In this document: piece by piece, positions 1 through 7,517 of the stretch | Layout of the letters: each line of letters opens with the position of its first letter | How positions within the stretch are numbered: position 1 is the first letter of the stretch | IMG/VR virus record: IMGVR_UViG_3300020172_004459 | Span: 1 to 36,359 of that record | Length of the DNA: 36,359 bases | Direction: 5' to 3' (one strand) | From: a virus | Program-made: the position numbers and the translations under genes | The notes under the pieces: model-generated | Database searches by the model: none | What the model saw: the letters and a program-made list of their open reading frames with translations, nothing else | Told to the model about the DNA's origin: nothing

Positions 1-1
1 A

Positions 2-973
2 GCAGAAATTCGTGCGAAACTTCAAGAAGCACAATCAAAGTCCACAGGACAATCCACCGGCGGTGGAGACAACGCAATTTACCCACATTGGAACATGCAG
101 GAAGGCAAAGAAGCTGTCGTACGTTTCTTACCTGACGGTAATTCTAACAACACCTTTTTCTGGGTAGAACGTGCGATGATCAAACTAGAGTTCGCTGGCA
201 TCAAAGGCGAAACCGATAGTCGTAAAGTACAAGTCCAAGTACCCTGCGTTGAAATGTACAACGATGGCTCAGTCTGTCCAATTCTTTCAGAAGTCCGTGG
301 TTGGTTCAAAGACAAGAGTCTAGAAGAAATGGGTCGCAAGTATTGGAAGAAACGTTCATACATTTTCCAAGGCTTTGTAGTTGAGGACGTTCTCAAAGAA
401 GAAAAAACTCCAGAAAATCCCATCCGTAGATTTATCATCGGACCTCAGATCTATCAGATCATCCGTTCAGCATTGATGGATCCTGAGTTGGAAGAGTTGC
501 CAACTGACTATATGCGTGGTGTAGACTTCCGTATCGCTAAAACATCAAAAGGTGGATTTGCTGACTACTCTACATCAAAGTGGAGCCGTCGCGAACGTGC
601 GGTCTCAGATGCTGACAAAGCAGCCATCGAACAGTTCGGTCTGTTTAATCTATCAGATTTCTTACCCAAGAAACCTACTGATGTTGAGTTAAAGGTTATG
701 AAAGAAATGTTCGAAGCATCTGTAAATGGTGATGCCTATGACATGGACCGTTGGGGACAATACTTCCGTCCAGCAGGAGTAAGTGCTGCGACTGGAGATC
801 CCAATAAACCGGTAGCAAAAGTCGCAGCTTCTGCGGCAGACGAGGACGATGCTCCTTTTGATACTGCTCCGGCTGCCCCAGCTCAAACAGCAGCTCCGGC
901 AGCTGCCAGTAACGAATCGGCTAGTCGTGCGCAAGACATTCTTGCCATGATCCGTAATCGTCAGAAGCAATAA
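2..973 (+). CDS. 32: Single-stranded DNA-binding protein gp32 (5' end outside window)
   Basis: T4 gp32-type ssDNA-binding protein, which coats single strands during replication and recombination. The frame is open from base 2, so the gene starts upstream of the window; an internal ATG at 95 is not the real start because the upstream residues (YPHWNM followed by EGKEAVVRFLPDGN) belong to the conserved OB-fold core. Only two cysteines occur in the region (VPCVEMYNDGSVCP) where T4 gp32 binds zinc with His and three Cys, so the zinc site looks reduced or absent. The C-terminus is an Ala/Pro-rich linker ending in a short basic helix (AQDILAMIRNRQKQ) rather than the strongly acidic T4 tail. It is followed by a hairpin and then uvsX. 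Confidence 0.88.
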   Translation, partial: AEIRAKLQEAQSKSTGQSTGGGDNAIYPHWNMQEGKEAVVRFLPDGNSNNTFFWVERAMIKLEFAGIKGETDSRKVQVQVPCVEMYNDGSVCPILSEVRGWFKDKSLEEMGRKYWKKRSYIFQGFVVEDVLKEEKTPENPIRRFIIGPQIYQIIRSALMDPELEELPTDYMRGVDFRIAKTSKGGFADYSTSKWSRRERAVSDADKAAIEQFGLFNLSDFLPKKPTDVELKVMKEMFEASVNGDAYDMDRWGQYFRPAGVSAATGDPNKPVAKVAASAADEDDAPFDTAPAAPAQTAAPAAASNESASRAQDILAMIRNRQKQ

Positions 974-985
974 CAGCTAAACAGT

Positions 986-1010
986 AGAGTGCGAGTCAAC
1001 CTCGCACTCT
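986..1010 (+). terminator. Hairpin after gene 32, likely terminator or attenuator
   Basis: A perfect 10-bp inverted repeat (AGAGTGCGAG / CTCGCACTCT) with a 5-nt loop lies 13 nt after the gp32 stop, followed only by a weak CTTTA tract. It could be a partial rho-independent terminator or a 3' stabilising hairpin that gives gp32 mRNA a different abundance from uvsX. Confidence 0.65.
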
Positions 1011-1032
1011 CTTTAGACACAGGACAATAATA

Positions 1033-2112
1033 ATGGCAAAAGCATTTGATATTTCTAAATTTAGAAAGTCAATCACTAAGAGCATTGAAGGGCTTAGTAT
1101 TGGCTTTAATGACCCCACAGATTGGGTTTCAACTGGCAATTTCGCACTCAACTACTTGATTAGTGGTGACTTCCATAAAGGAGTTCCGTTAGGCAAGGTC
1201 ACAGTATTCGCGGGCGAGAGTGGCGCAGGTAAGAGTTATATCTGTTCAGGCAATCTTATTAAAGCAGCACAGGCACAGGGAATCTATCCTATCTTGATAG
1301 ATACAGAAAATGCTCTTGATGAGGATTGGCTTAAAGCTCTTGGAGTAGATACCGCTGAAGATAAACTACTCAAACTCAACATGGCAATGATTGACGATGT
1401 AGCTAAAACTATCACAGAATTTGTTGCCGAGTACAAGCAGATGCCCGAGGAGCAACGACCTAAAGTTTTATTTGTGTTAGATAGTTTAGGTATGCTACTA
1501 ACGCCTACGGATGTCAATCAGTTTGAAGCAGGCGATCTAAAAGGCGATATGGGCCGTAAACCTAAAGCACTTACAGCATTGGTTCGCAACTGTGTAAACA
1601 TGTTTGGTTCATTAAATATCGGGCTAGTAGCGACTAATCACACCTACGCAAGTCAAGATATGTTTGATCCAGATGACAAAATTTCCGGAGGACAAGGTTT
1701 TATCTATGCTTCAAGTATTGTTGTGGCCATGAAAAAACTCAAGCTCAAAGAAGACGATGATGGAAATAAGATCACCGAAGTTCGCGGTATTCGTGCAGCC
1801 TGCAAGATCATGAAAACACGCTATGCTAAACCATTTGAAAGTGTGCAGGTTAAAATTCCTTATGAAACAGGTATGAATCCATATAGTGGACTGGTCGACC
1901 TGTTCGAAGCCAAAGGTATGCTCAAGAAAGAAGGAAACAGCTTAGTTTACACAACTAACGACGGAGAGATCATCAAACAATTCCGCAAGGCCTGGGAACG
2001 AAATGAAAATACCGGCCTAGACCTAATGATGCAAGACATTTCTAAACATGGTGAAAAATCCGAATCTGAGATAACTACAACTGTTAAATCCGATTTGGAG
2101 GTCACTGAATGA
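1033..2112 (+). CDS. uvsX: UvsX RecA-like recombinase
   Basis: T4 UvsX homologue: an ATP-dependent strand-exchange protein that forms filaments on ssDNA, loaded by UvsY in competition with gp32. The 359-aa length is close to T4 UvsX. Walker A is GESGAGKS at residues 61-68; the hydrophobic strand LFVLDSLGML is the Walker B region, and ATNHTY plus the SGGQGF segment match the RecA-fold L1/L2 area. The start at 1033 has AGGAC upstream. The 3' end overlaps the next small gene by ATGA, implying translational coupling. Confidence 0.95.
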   Translation: MAKAFDISKFRKSITKSIEGLSIGFNDPTDWVSTGNFALNYLISGDFHKGVPLGKVTVFAGESGAGKSYICSGNLIKAAQAQGIYPILIDTENALDEDWLKALGVDTAEDKLLKLNMAMIDDVAKTITEFVAEYKQMPEEQRPKVLFVLDSLGMLLTPTDVNQFEAGDLKGDMGRKPKALTALVRNCVNMFGSLNIGLVATNHTYASQDMFDPDDKISGGQGFIYASSIVVAMKKLKLKEDDDGNKITEVRGIRAACKIMKTRYAKPFESVQVKIPYETGMNPYSGLVDLFEAKGMLKKEGNSLVYTTNDGEIIKQFRKAWERNENTGLDLMMQDISKHGEKSESEITTTVKSDLEVTE

Positions 2113-2348
2113 AAGAAGATTTGATCGCAGATATTTGGACTCTGGTTATCGAACATATTCCAGAAAAGCATAGAAAAGATCTTGCTGCAGATTTTGTCAA
2201 CACATTACTCGATTATGGCATTAAAGAATCTACATTACAGAGTCTATTAGGTATTGATGACTACTTAGATGGTGCTATAGAATACAGTATCGATGATGAA
2301 GAAATCGAGGAAGAAGATGAAGAATATGGCTACGACGATGAGGAATAA
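2109..2348 (+). CDS. Small acidic protein between uvsX and uvsY
   Basis: A 79-aa protein I do not recognise. The N-terminal 50 residues are predicted helical (LIADIWTLVIEHIPEKHRKD) and the C-terminal 25 residues are nearly all Asp/Glu (IDDEEIEEEDEEYGYDDEE). It starts inside the uvsX stop (ATGA) and ends directly against uvsY, so it is co-translated with recombination proteins. The acidic tail suggests DNA mimicry or interaction with a basic partner, which is inference only. Confidence 0.8.
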   Translation: MKEDLIADIWTLVIEHIPEKHRKDLAADFVNTLLDYGIKESTLQSLLGIDDYLDGAIEYSIDDEEIEEEDEEYGYDDEE

Positions 2349-2804
2349 ATGAATTGGTATGATCGGGTTTCAAAAGATATCTCACAGATTCCAGATGCTG
2401 TGGCATACTATGAGGCTGAGCTTTTAGCAGCAAAACAGGATGCCCGTATAGCAGGAAACATCGAACGTGCTAGTGCATCAATGCCCGGTATCGTAGAGAA
2501 CCGATTCAATCAACTTCAAGAGATTGAAGGTATTTTAGAATATTTGAATATTGAACTAAGACGTCTTCGTAGTCAACACTTTCGTAAATATCTTGAAAAC
2601 TATCAACGTTCTTTAAGCTCTAGAGATTGTGAAAAATTTGTAGAGGGCGAAGCCGACGTTGTAGACTTTGAAAAGATCATCAATGATTTTGCTTTGCTCA
2701 GAAACAAATGGCTTGGTATTATCAAAGCCTTAGATATCAAGCAATGGCAATTGTCAAACATCGTCAAATTGCGTACTGCAGGACTAGAAGACGCTACGTT
2801 ATAA
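2349..2804 (+). CDS. uvsY: UvsY recombination mediator
   Basis: T4 UvsY homologue, the mediator that loads UvsX on gp32-covered ssDNA. At 151 aa it is near the T4 length. The recognisable core is LRSQHFRKYLENYQRSLSSRD, then EGEADVVDF, then LLRNKWLGIIKALDIKQWQ, the most conserved blocks of T4-type UvsY proteins. The start ATG at 2349 follows the previous stop at once and has GAGGA as ribosome site. It ends 5 nt before a convergent gene. Confidence 0.9.
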   Translation: MNWYDRVSKDISQIPDAVAYYEAELLAAKQDARIAGNIERASASMPGIVENRFNQLQEIEGILEYLNIELRRLRSQHFRKYLENYQRSLSSRDCEKFVEGEADVVDFEKIINDFALLRNKWLGIIKALDIKQWQLSNIVKLRTAGLEDATL

Positions 2805-2809
2805 TAAAT

Positions 2810-3016
2810 TTAAGAGTAGCGGCCCCAAGAAATTTTATTCCATATTCTTTCATGTAGATAGTAAAGAATGGCCTTGGCGAAGAGATCTGCTATCCCTACA
2901 GCTGATGATACAACAACATCATTAGTAAGAATAAATGCAATAGTAAATGTAGCAATAGAACCAAAAATACGATAACTAATTGCTTTGACTATTGATCGAG
3001 AATTTTTTTCACTCAA
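2810..3016 (-). CDS. DUF2061-like small membrane protein
   Basis: A short membrane protein with the DUF2061 pattern: SIVKAISYRIFGS, then a hydrophobic hairpin, then YYLHERIWNKISWG. I chose the TTG start at 3016 because it has AAAGGA 7-8 nt upstream, gives the usual length of about 68 aa, and sits against the stop of the upstream kinase gene. An ATG at 3070 would overlap that gene by 62 nt. Function unknown. A second member lies near 34.1-34.3 kb in this window. Confidence 0.78.
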   Translation of the reverse strand: MSEKNSRSIVKAISYRIFGSIATFTIAFILTNDVVVSSAVGIADLFAKAILYYLHERIWNKISWGRYS

Positions 3017-3833
3017 GACCCATTTCCTTTCGAATTTTTGTAGCAGATATAGAATGAGTCTCGGCATCAAATATTTCTTGTTCTATTTTATATCCTACAT
3101 CTCTGCCGTAGGTGATGTTTACTATATTAGGAACAACAACTATTTCATACTGTCCTTGAAATAAAGGATCTAAATCTCTACGGATATTTTCTTTAACTTC
3201 TCCCCAGCTGAAAGGATTAGTTTGATTCCATCCCTGGCAGTCACGAATCATAATGCAGACTTGTCCGGTTTTTTCTATAGCACGTTCAAATAGAGCTCGA
3301 TGACCTGCATGCCATGGCTGCCAACGACCTAACATTTGAACAGTTTCTTTTCTCCAATCAAATTCTGGTCGTCGACGATTGTCTAAAATGTGATTACCAA
3401 TAAACTCAGCCCATTTTTCAGCATTCTGTTCTGTGATACGAAAATCATAGACCTCGGGAGAAACAAACATTTTATTTGTATCTTCAAATCTACCTTTTTG
3501 TATAGTGTCTACCCATATAGTCCAATCTGCTTTGAAATTGTTTCTCATTTCTGGAATAGGGGCAACAAAATCACAGATCACAAAATCAGATTTTGATTTC
3601 TCAGCTAAGTCGTACATTCTATGACTTTGACGAATCCTTCCTTCATAACTGAAATCCCAATCATTAAATTTTTTACGAATATCGTCAGCATTAAACCATT
3701 CTACAATAGGATGGCTACGAGACAACGTTTCGGCATCATACCTATATATAGAAGATTCTAGGAATTTTTTTAGAGCCGTAGCTAGATATGTTTTTCCCGA
3801 ACCGGGCAAGCCCATGATTAAAATTTTTTTCAT
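3009..3833 (-). CDS. P-loop kinase (APS-kinase-like) fused to a nucleotidyltransferase
   Basis: Bifunctional 274-aa protein. Residues 1-150 are a P-loop kinase with Walker A GLPGSGKT at 8-15 and an APS-kinase-like segment (CDFVAPIPEMR, then WTIWVDTIQKGRFEDTN). Residues 165-274 are an HxGH-type nucleotidyltransferase: GRWQPWHAGH at 169-178, NPFSWGE near 206, and SATKIR near 263, a layout close to NMN adenylyltransferases of the NadM/NadR type. Substrates cannot be read from the sequence: adenylylsulfate or a nucleoside such as nicotinamide riboside fit the first half, a mononucleotide the second. AGAGGA precedes the start, and a perfect late-promoter octamer lies 18 nt upstream. Confidence 0.85.
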   Translation of the reverse strand: MKKILIMGLPGSGKTYLATALKKFLESSIYRYDAETLSRSHPIVEWFNADDIRKKFNDWDFSYEGRIRQSHRMYDLAEKSKSDFVICDFVAPIPEMRNNFKADWTIWVDTIQKGRFEDTNKMFVSPEVYDFRITEQNAEKWAEFIGNHILDNRRRPEFDWRKETVQMLGRWQPWHAGHRALFERAIEKTGQVCIMIRDCQGWNQTNPFSWGEVKENIRRDLDPLFQGQYEIVVVPNIVNITYGRDVGYKIEQEIFDAETHSISATKIRKEMGLE

Positions 3834-3851
3834 AGAAGATCCTCTGTGTTT

Positions 3852-3859
3852 TATTTATA
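3852..3859 (-). promoter_or_regulatory. T4-type late promoter (perfect TATAAATA)
   Basis: The minus strand reads TATAAATA, identical to the T4 late -10 consensus. It lies 18 nt before the kinase/nucleotidyltransferase start, leaving a short leader with an AGAGGA ribosome site. Confidence 0.7.
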
Positions 3860-3874
3860 AGCATTATATGGTCA

Positions 3875-3882
3875 GATAAATA
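3875..3882 (+). promoter_or_regulatory. Late-type promoter GATAAATA, start codon at predicted +1
   Basis: GATAAATA matches the T4 late octamer at 7 of 8 bases. Five bases separate it from the ATG at 3888. Because the T4 octamer covers -13 to -6, the A of the ATG falls on the expected +1. There is no Shine-Dalgarno sequence, so the message may be leaderless. It is divergent from the minus-strand octamer at 3852. Confidence 0.6.
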
Positions 3883-3887
3883 TTTGA

Positions 3888-4853
3888 ATGAAAATCTTAG
3901 TTACAGGCGGATTAGGCCTTATTGGTCACAATGTAGTGAAAAAACTAGAACATCAAGGTCACGATGTTGTAATATCGGACACCCGTACCAATTATGGAAT
4001 TATCCCGCAAGAAGAAATAAACTACCTAATCTCAGAAAGATTAAAACATATTCGAACTGATAGAATACACAGAGTAGATATCAGCGATAGAGAAGGAGTT
4101 GACTGGTTGTTTAGACATTATCGTCCAGAAGCAGTCATCCACTTAGCTTCGTTTCCTAGACAAAAAGTTGTGAACTCTGATCCAGCAAAGGGAGCTGAAG
4201 TTATGAGCGAAGGATTGCTGAATCTTCTCGAAGCCGGAGTTAAATACCAGATAGATAGATTCATGTATGCCAGTAGCAGTATGGTCTACGGTGATTTTAA
4301 AGATCATGTCGCTGAAGATGCAGAATGCAGACCGCAAGGGCAATATGGTATTATGAAACTAGCAGGAGAGTGGCTTGTTAAAGATTATTCGCGCCGTGGG
4401 CATTTTGATCATACTATTTTCCGTCCTTCTGCTGTATACGGAGAACTCGATGTTGAAGATCGTGTTATTTCAAAGTTTTTGTTGACAGCTATGCGTGGCG
4501 GAATTCTTAAAGTCAACGGCATAAATGAAACTCTCGACTTTACCTATGTTGATGATGCTGCTAATGGATTTGTTCAGGCATTGTCTACAACTGTTACAAA
4601 AAATAAAACCTACAACATCACTAAAAGCCACAGCAAGACACTCTACGAAGCTGCTAAGTTGGCAGTAAAACTAGCAGGTCAGGGAACTATCGAAGTTAGA
4701 GATAAAGATCAAGATTTTCCCAGTCGCGGAGCCTTAGATATCACTGCTGCTCGTAGAGATTTTTCTTTCGATCCCAAGATAGATATCGAAGAAGGGTTTG
4801 AGCGGTATTATCGTTGGCTAAGTAAATCAGCATATTGGCGAGAAAATTTATGA
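3888..4853 (+). CDS. NAD-dependent sugar epimerase/dehydratase
   Basis: Extended short-chain dehydrogenase of the nucleotide-sugar epimerase type, 321 aa. The nucleotide-binding motif is GGLGLIG at residues 7-13, the catalytic Ser/Thr region is YASSSMVYG, and the YxxxK motif is YGIMK, followed by FRPSAVYG. It probably epimerises or dehydrates an NDP-sugar in the cytoplasm; UDP-glucose 4-epimerase-like and dTDP-glucose dehydratase-like enzymes share these motifs and I cannot separate them. It starts a rightward pair with the next glycosyltransferase (ATGA overlap). Confidence 0.88.
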   Translation: MKILVTGGLGLIGHNVVKKLEHQGHDVVISDTRTNYGIIPQEEINYLISERLKHIRTDRIHRVDISDREGVDWLFRHYRPEAVIHLASFPRQKVVNSDPAKGAEVMSEGLLNLLEAGVKYQIDRFMYASSSMVYGDFKDHVAEDAECRPQGQYGIMKLAGEWLVKDYSRRGHFDHTIFRPSAVYGELDVEDRVISKFLLTAMRGGILKVNGINETLDFTYVDDAANGFVQALSTTVTKNKTYNITKSHSKTLYEAAKLAVKLAGQGTIEVRDKDQDFPSRGALDITAARRDFSFDPKIDIEEGFERYYRWLSKSAYWRENL

Positions 4854-5602
4854 GAACATTCAGAGTAGTTACCAGTCAGCATCGGCCCTATTACGATCTA
4901 ATAGGCAAAGATTGCATTAAAACTTTTTTAGAATTTTGGCCTAAGGAAATTAGTATAGAATTGTGGGCAGAGGGATTTGTTCCCGACATAGAAGATCCTA
5001 GACTAATTGTTAAAGATTATAATAAAGTAAATCCTAGATGCGAAATCTTCTTAGAAAAAATGAGACCTTTTCTGCAAATACATAAACATCATATGAAAGA
5101 AAAGTTTTGGAAGAAAGGTCATGTTGTGCTATCGGCAATGGAAGAATGTGAACAAGACATCTTTATCTGGTTAGACAGTGATGTTATTACTCATGCCAAT
5201 ATTCCTATGAAATTTTTTGAAAAATTGATACCAGAGGATTGTCTATCTGTAGATATTCCTGCTGGTGGAAAAGTTGACGGTAAAGAAGCAGAAACAGGAT
5301 TTTTTATGTTAAACAAGAAACATGAAAAAGCCCGACAGATTATTGACGACTATAGACTCTGCCACACTGATATAGATGCAATGCAGACGGCATCTAGATT
5401 ATTAGAAACTGGTGTGTGGTGGAATGCTATTAAACGAGCTGAATCGCAGGGTGCTAAAACTTTTCACTTTCCTACAGCGGTAAATTCAATCGTTCCCTTT
5501 ATGGCTACTGACCTGAGCAAATATATGCGCCATTGGGTCACACCAAAAAATAAAAATCAATACCAGTCAGGAATTAAAGATAAAACTCTAGAGGAAAGAT
5601 AA
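4850..5602 (+). CDS. GT-A-type glycosyltransferase-like protein (paralogue 1)
   Basis: About 250 aa. The GT-A nucleotide-sugar metal motif appears as IWLDSDV near residue 107. The N-terminus (TSQHRPYYDLIGKDCI, then FLEFWPKEISIELWAEGF) is clearly paralogous to the proteins at 12243-12959 and 12949-13767. The start is ATG at 4850, overlapping the upstream TGA (ATGA); a TTG at 4835 is also in frame. It is probably co-translated with the epimerase and may use its product. Acceptor unknown. Confidence 0.78.
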   Translation: MRTFRVVTSQHRPYYDLIGKDCIKTFLEFWPKEISIELWAEGFVPDIEDPRLIVKDYNKVNPRCEIFLEKMRPFLQIHKHHMKEKFWKKGHVVLSAMEECEQDIFIWLDSDVITHANIPMKFFEKLIPEDCLSVDIPAGGKVDGKEAETGFFMLNKKHEKARQIIDDYRLCHTDIDAMQTASRLLETGVWWNAIKRAESQGAKTFHFPTAVNSIVPFMATDLSKYMRHWVTPKNKNQYQSGIKDKTLEER

Positions 5603-5608
5603 TAGTTA

Positions 5609-5628
5609 AAACTATTGATCAATAGTTT
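5609..5628. terminator. 20-bp perfect palindrome between convergent genes
   Basis: AAACTATTGA/TCAATAGTTT is a perfect palindrome covering the stop codon of the leftward gene and lying 6 nt after the rightward stop. An overlapping smaller repeat (AATAGTT-AA-AACTATT) starts at 5601. It probably acts as an A+T-rich bidirectional terminator; a protein-binding site is the alternative. Confidence 0.5.
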
Positions 5629-6254
5629 ACTGTTCCCCAAAGATTTTTATTTCTTCCACTGTAGTGATCACAATAATTTCCGAAAGTTGTATCGGACGGA
5701 TTCCAATCGTGGGAATTTAAATTATTGTATCTAATATTTAGATCATAAAATAATCTGCTCCATAATCCTTGATCCATAAATTCCCAATCTTTAGAAATAT
5801 ATTCTGATAAAACGACTGCTCTAGTCTTATCTAAAATTTCTCTTGTAAAATACATAAAACCGGTATTGATATATCTATCTCGAGGAATTCCTAATCTTTC
5901 GGCAAGAGCATCAGCATCTCCCGGATCAGTAACTGCACTAAATTTATCTCCTAACAGATCAAAAATATTTGGAGCGTTATCTTTTATAATATAGTCCGAA
6001 TCAAAATATACTATTCTGTCATATTGACTAAAATCATATACTTTTAATTTCTGATATGCAACGTGCTTTCCGCTAGCAGGAACCCAATCATCACTTTTTT
6101 CTATTACATAGTAATCGGCATTACATCTATCGGCATACTTTTTAGCCATACGTTGACTAGTTTCATACATTTCTTTAATATAACCAAAAGTTTTGGCTAC
6201 TTTTTTCTTCCGGTCATTAGGAATATTTAATTGGTATACTAAATTTTTTTTCAT
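5619..6254 (-). CDS. GT8-like glycosyltransferase
   Basis: A 211-aa protein with the features of small GT8-type transferases. Residues near 70-95 read AYQKLKVYDFSQYDRIVYFDSDYII, containing the DxD metal motif. INTGFMYF follows (the family's GxNTG-like acceptor-binding strand), then FMDQGLWSRLF. The start ATG at 6254 overlaps the stop of the purine nucleoside phosphorylase gene (ATGA). It is last in a four-gene leftward operon that begins at 8235. Sugar and acceptor unknown. Confidence 0.78.
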   Translation of the reverse strand: MKKNLVYQLNIPNDRKKKVAKTFGYIKEMYETSQRMAKKYADRCNADYYVIEKSDDWVPASGKHVAYQKLKVYDFSQYDRIVYFDSDYIIKDNAPNIFDLLGDKFSAVTDPGDADALAERLGIPRDRYINTGFMYFTREILDKTRAVVLSEYISKDWEFMDQGLWSRLFYDLNIRYNNLNSHDWNPSDTTFGNYCDHYSGRNKNLWGTVNY

Positions 6255-6952
6255 AGAATACTTTCTAATACGCTAACAATCATAGTTTCAAAACCAGTTT
6301 GCCTTTCTGTCGGGCTCATAGGTTCGTGTTTCCCATTTAAATGATCGCTAACGGTGTTTACAGATAAGGCTTTCTTTTTAAATCGCATAGCAAGACTATA
6401 CAATACATGAGTTTCCATTTCTACTGCTAGTATTCCTAGATCTGCCATTTTTTTCCACCAGTCTTCCTGAGGCTGATAAAAATAATCGTTACTGGTGATT
6501 GATCCTACCCAGTACCTAGTTTCTGTGGGAATGCATTTAACATAGTTACGCAATAGTTGATAGTCTGCACAAGGAGCAAATTGAAATCCAGGTAATATAT
6601 CTTTAGTCATAGCACTGTCGGTGCAGGCAGTCATGGCAACTACGATGTCATTGAGATGTACTTCTTCAGAGATACCTCCACAGCTACCTACTCTGATTAT
6701 ATTATCTACTTGATAGATATTATACAGCTCATGAACATAAATTCCTAAACTAGGCTGACCCATACCGCTAGCCTGCACACTAACGGGTTTGCCTTTATAG
6801 GTTCCGGTATAGCCTAGACAATTTCTCACAGAATTGACAAGTTTAGGATTGTCAAAATATGTTTCGGCAATCCATTTAGCTCTGAGAGGATCACCCGGTA
6901 ATAATACCGTAGATGCATAATCACCGATCTTTGCTTCATTGTGCGGAGTCAT
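6251..6952 (-). CDS. deoD: Purine nucleoside phosphorylase, DeoD type
   Basis: 233 aa, the full length of trimer-of-dimers DeoD enzymes, which cleave purine (deoxy)nucleosides with phosphate to base and (deoxy)ribose-1-phosphate. Visible signatures: TPH near the N-terminus, LLPGDPLRAKWIAE (phosphate and ribose site), IIRVGSCGG, VEMET near 178-182 (ribose contact) and SDH at 202-204 with the catalytic Asp. No key residue seems lost. AAGGTGA precedes the start. It overlaps the upstream nucleotidase gene by 17 nt. The pair suggests the sequence nucleotide to nucleoside to free base during infection. Confidence 0.93.
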   Translation of the reverse strand: MTPHNEAKIGDYASTVLLPGDPLRAKWIAETYFDNPKLVNSVRNCLGYTGTYKGKPVSVQASGMGQPSLGIYVHELYNIYQVDNIIRVGSCGGISEEVHLNDIVVAMTACTDSAMTKDILPGFQFAPCADYQLLRNYVKCIPTETRYWVGSITSNDYFYQPQEDWWKKMADLGILAVEMETHVLYSLAMRFKKKALSVNTVSDHLNGKHEPMSPTERQTGFETMIVSVLESIL

Positions 6953-7517
6953 TTATCACCTTATACAGTTCTTTCCAGTTCATAACACGCTCGCCGTCCC
7001 ATTTCTTGTTATAAGCATGGTCCATAATAACACTTCGGAGACCAACTTGTTGACCGCTAACAGCATGCGATACGCTGTCTTCGATCCAAAAATAATTTTG
7101 ATTTTTATATCTTTCTGCTAGATGATCTAATTTACCTTTGGTAAAATCTAAACTACAGTCTATATAATCAAATATATCTCCGAATAGATGTCTTAGATTT
7201 CTAGCTCTTAGTTTTTGAGCGTACTTGTCGATGTGCAAGCTACTAATAACTTCAAATCTCCAACCGTCGTCGGCTAGTTTTTTAACATATTCTTGCGAAT
7301 CTCTAAAAGGAGGTAAAAACCCAACTGCTCCACTTTCGTTAAATCTTTTAACGCAGTCTAAAGCTTCGTCCTCTGGAATACCATATCTTACTGTTTGATA
7401 AAAAGTATAATCAGTATCGGGTAATCTAAGATAACCTTGTTCGGCCATCCATACATCAAATGCAAAAGCCCAATCTAATAAAACTCCGTCACAGTCAGTG
7501 ATAATTTTTTTATGCAT
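6936..7517 (-). CDS. HAD-family 5'-nucleotidase-like hydrolase
   Basis: 193 aa. HAD motif I is DCDGVLLDW at residues 8-16 (nucleophile and acid Asp); motif II is the Ser in VISSLH; motif III/IV is a Lys region followed by FWIEDS. The small cap and overall length resemble 5'(3')-deoxyribonucleotidases of the NT5C type. It probably dephosphorylates a nucleotide, feeding the adjacent DeoD, although sugar phosphates are possible. It lies between the sugar nucleotidyltransferase (8-nt overlap) and deoD. Confidence 0.8.
   Translation of the reverse strand: MHKKIITDCDGVLLDWAFAFDVWMAEQGYLRLPDTDYTFYQTVRYGIPEDEALDCVKRFNESGAVGFLPPFRDSQEYVKKLADDGWRFEVISSLHIDKYAQKLRARNLRHLFGDIFDYIDCSLDFTKGKLDHLAERYKNQNYFWIEDSVSHAVSGQQVGLRSVIMDHAYNKKWDGERVMNWKELYKVINDSAQ

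Noticed and set aside
4835-4849. TTG start for the glycosyltransferase at 4850
   Set aside because: The ATG at 4850 overlaps the upstream TGA in the ATGA form used throughout the window, and it aligns with paralogue starts.
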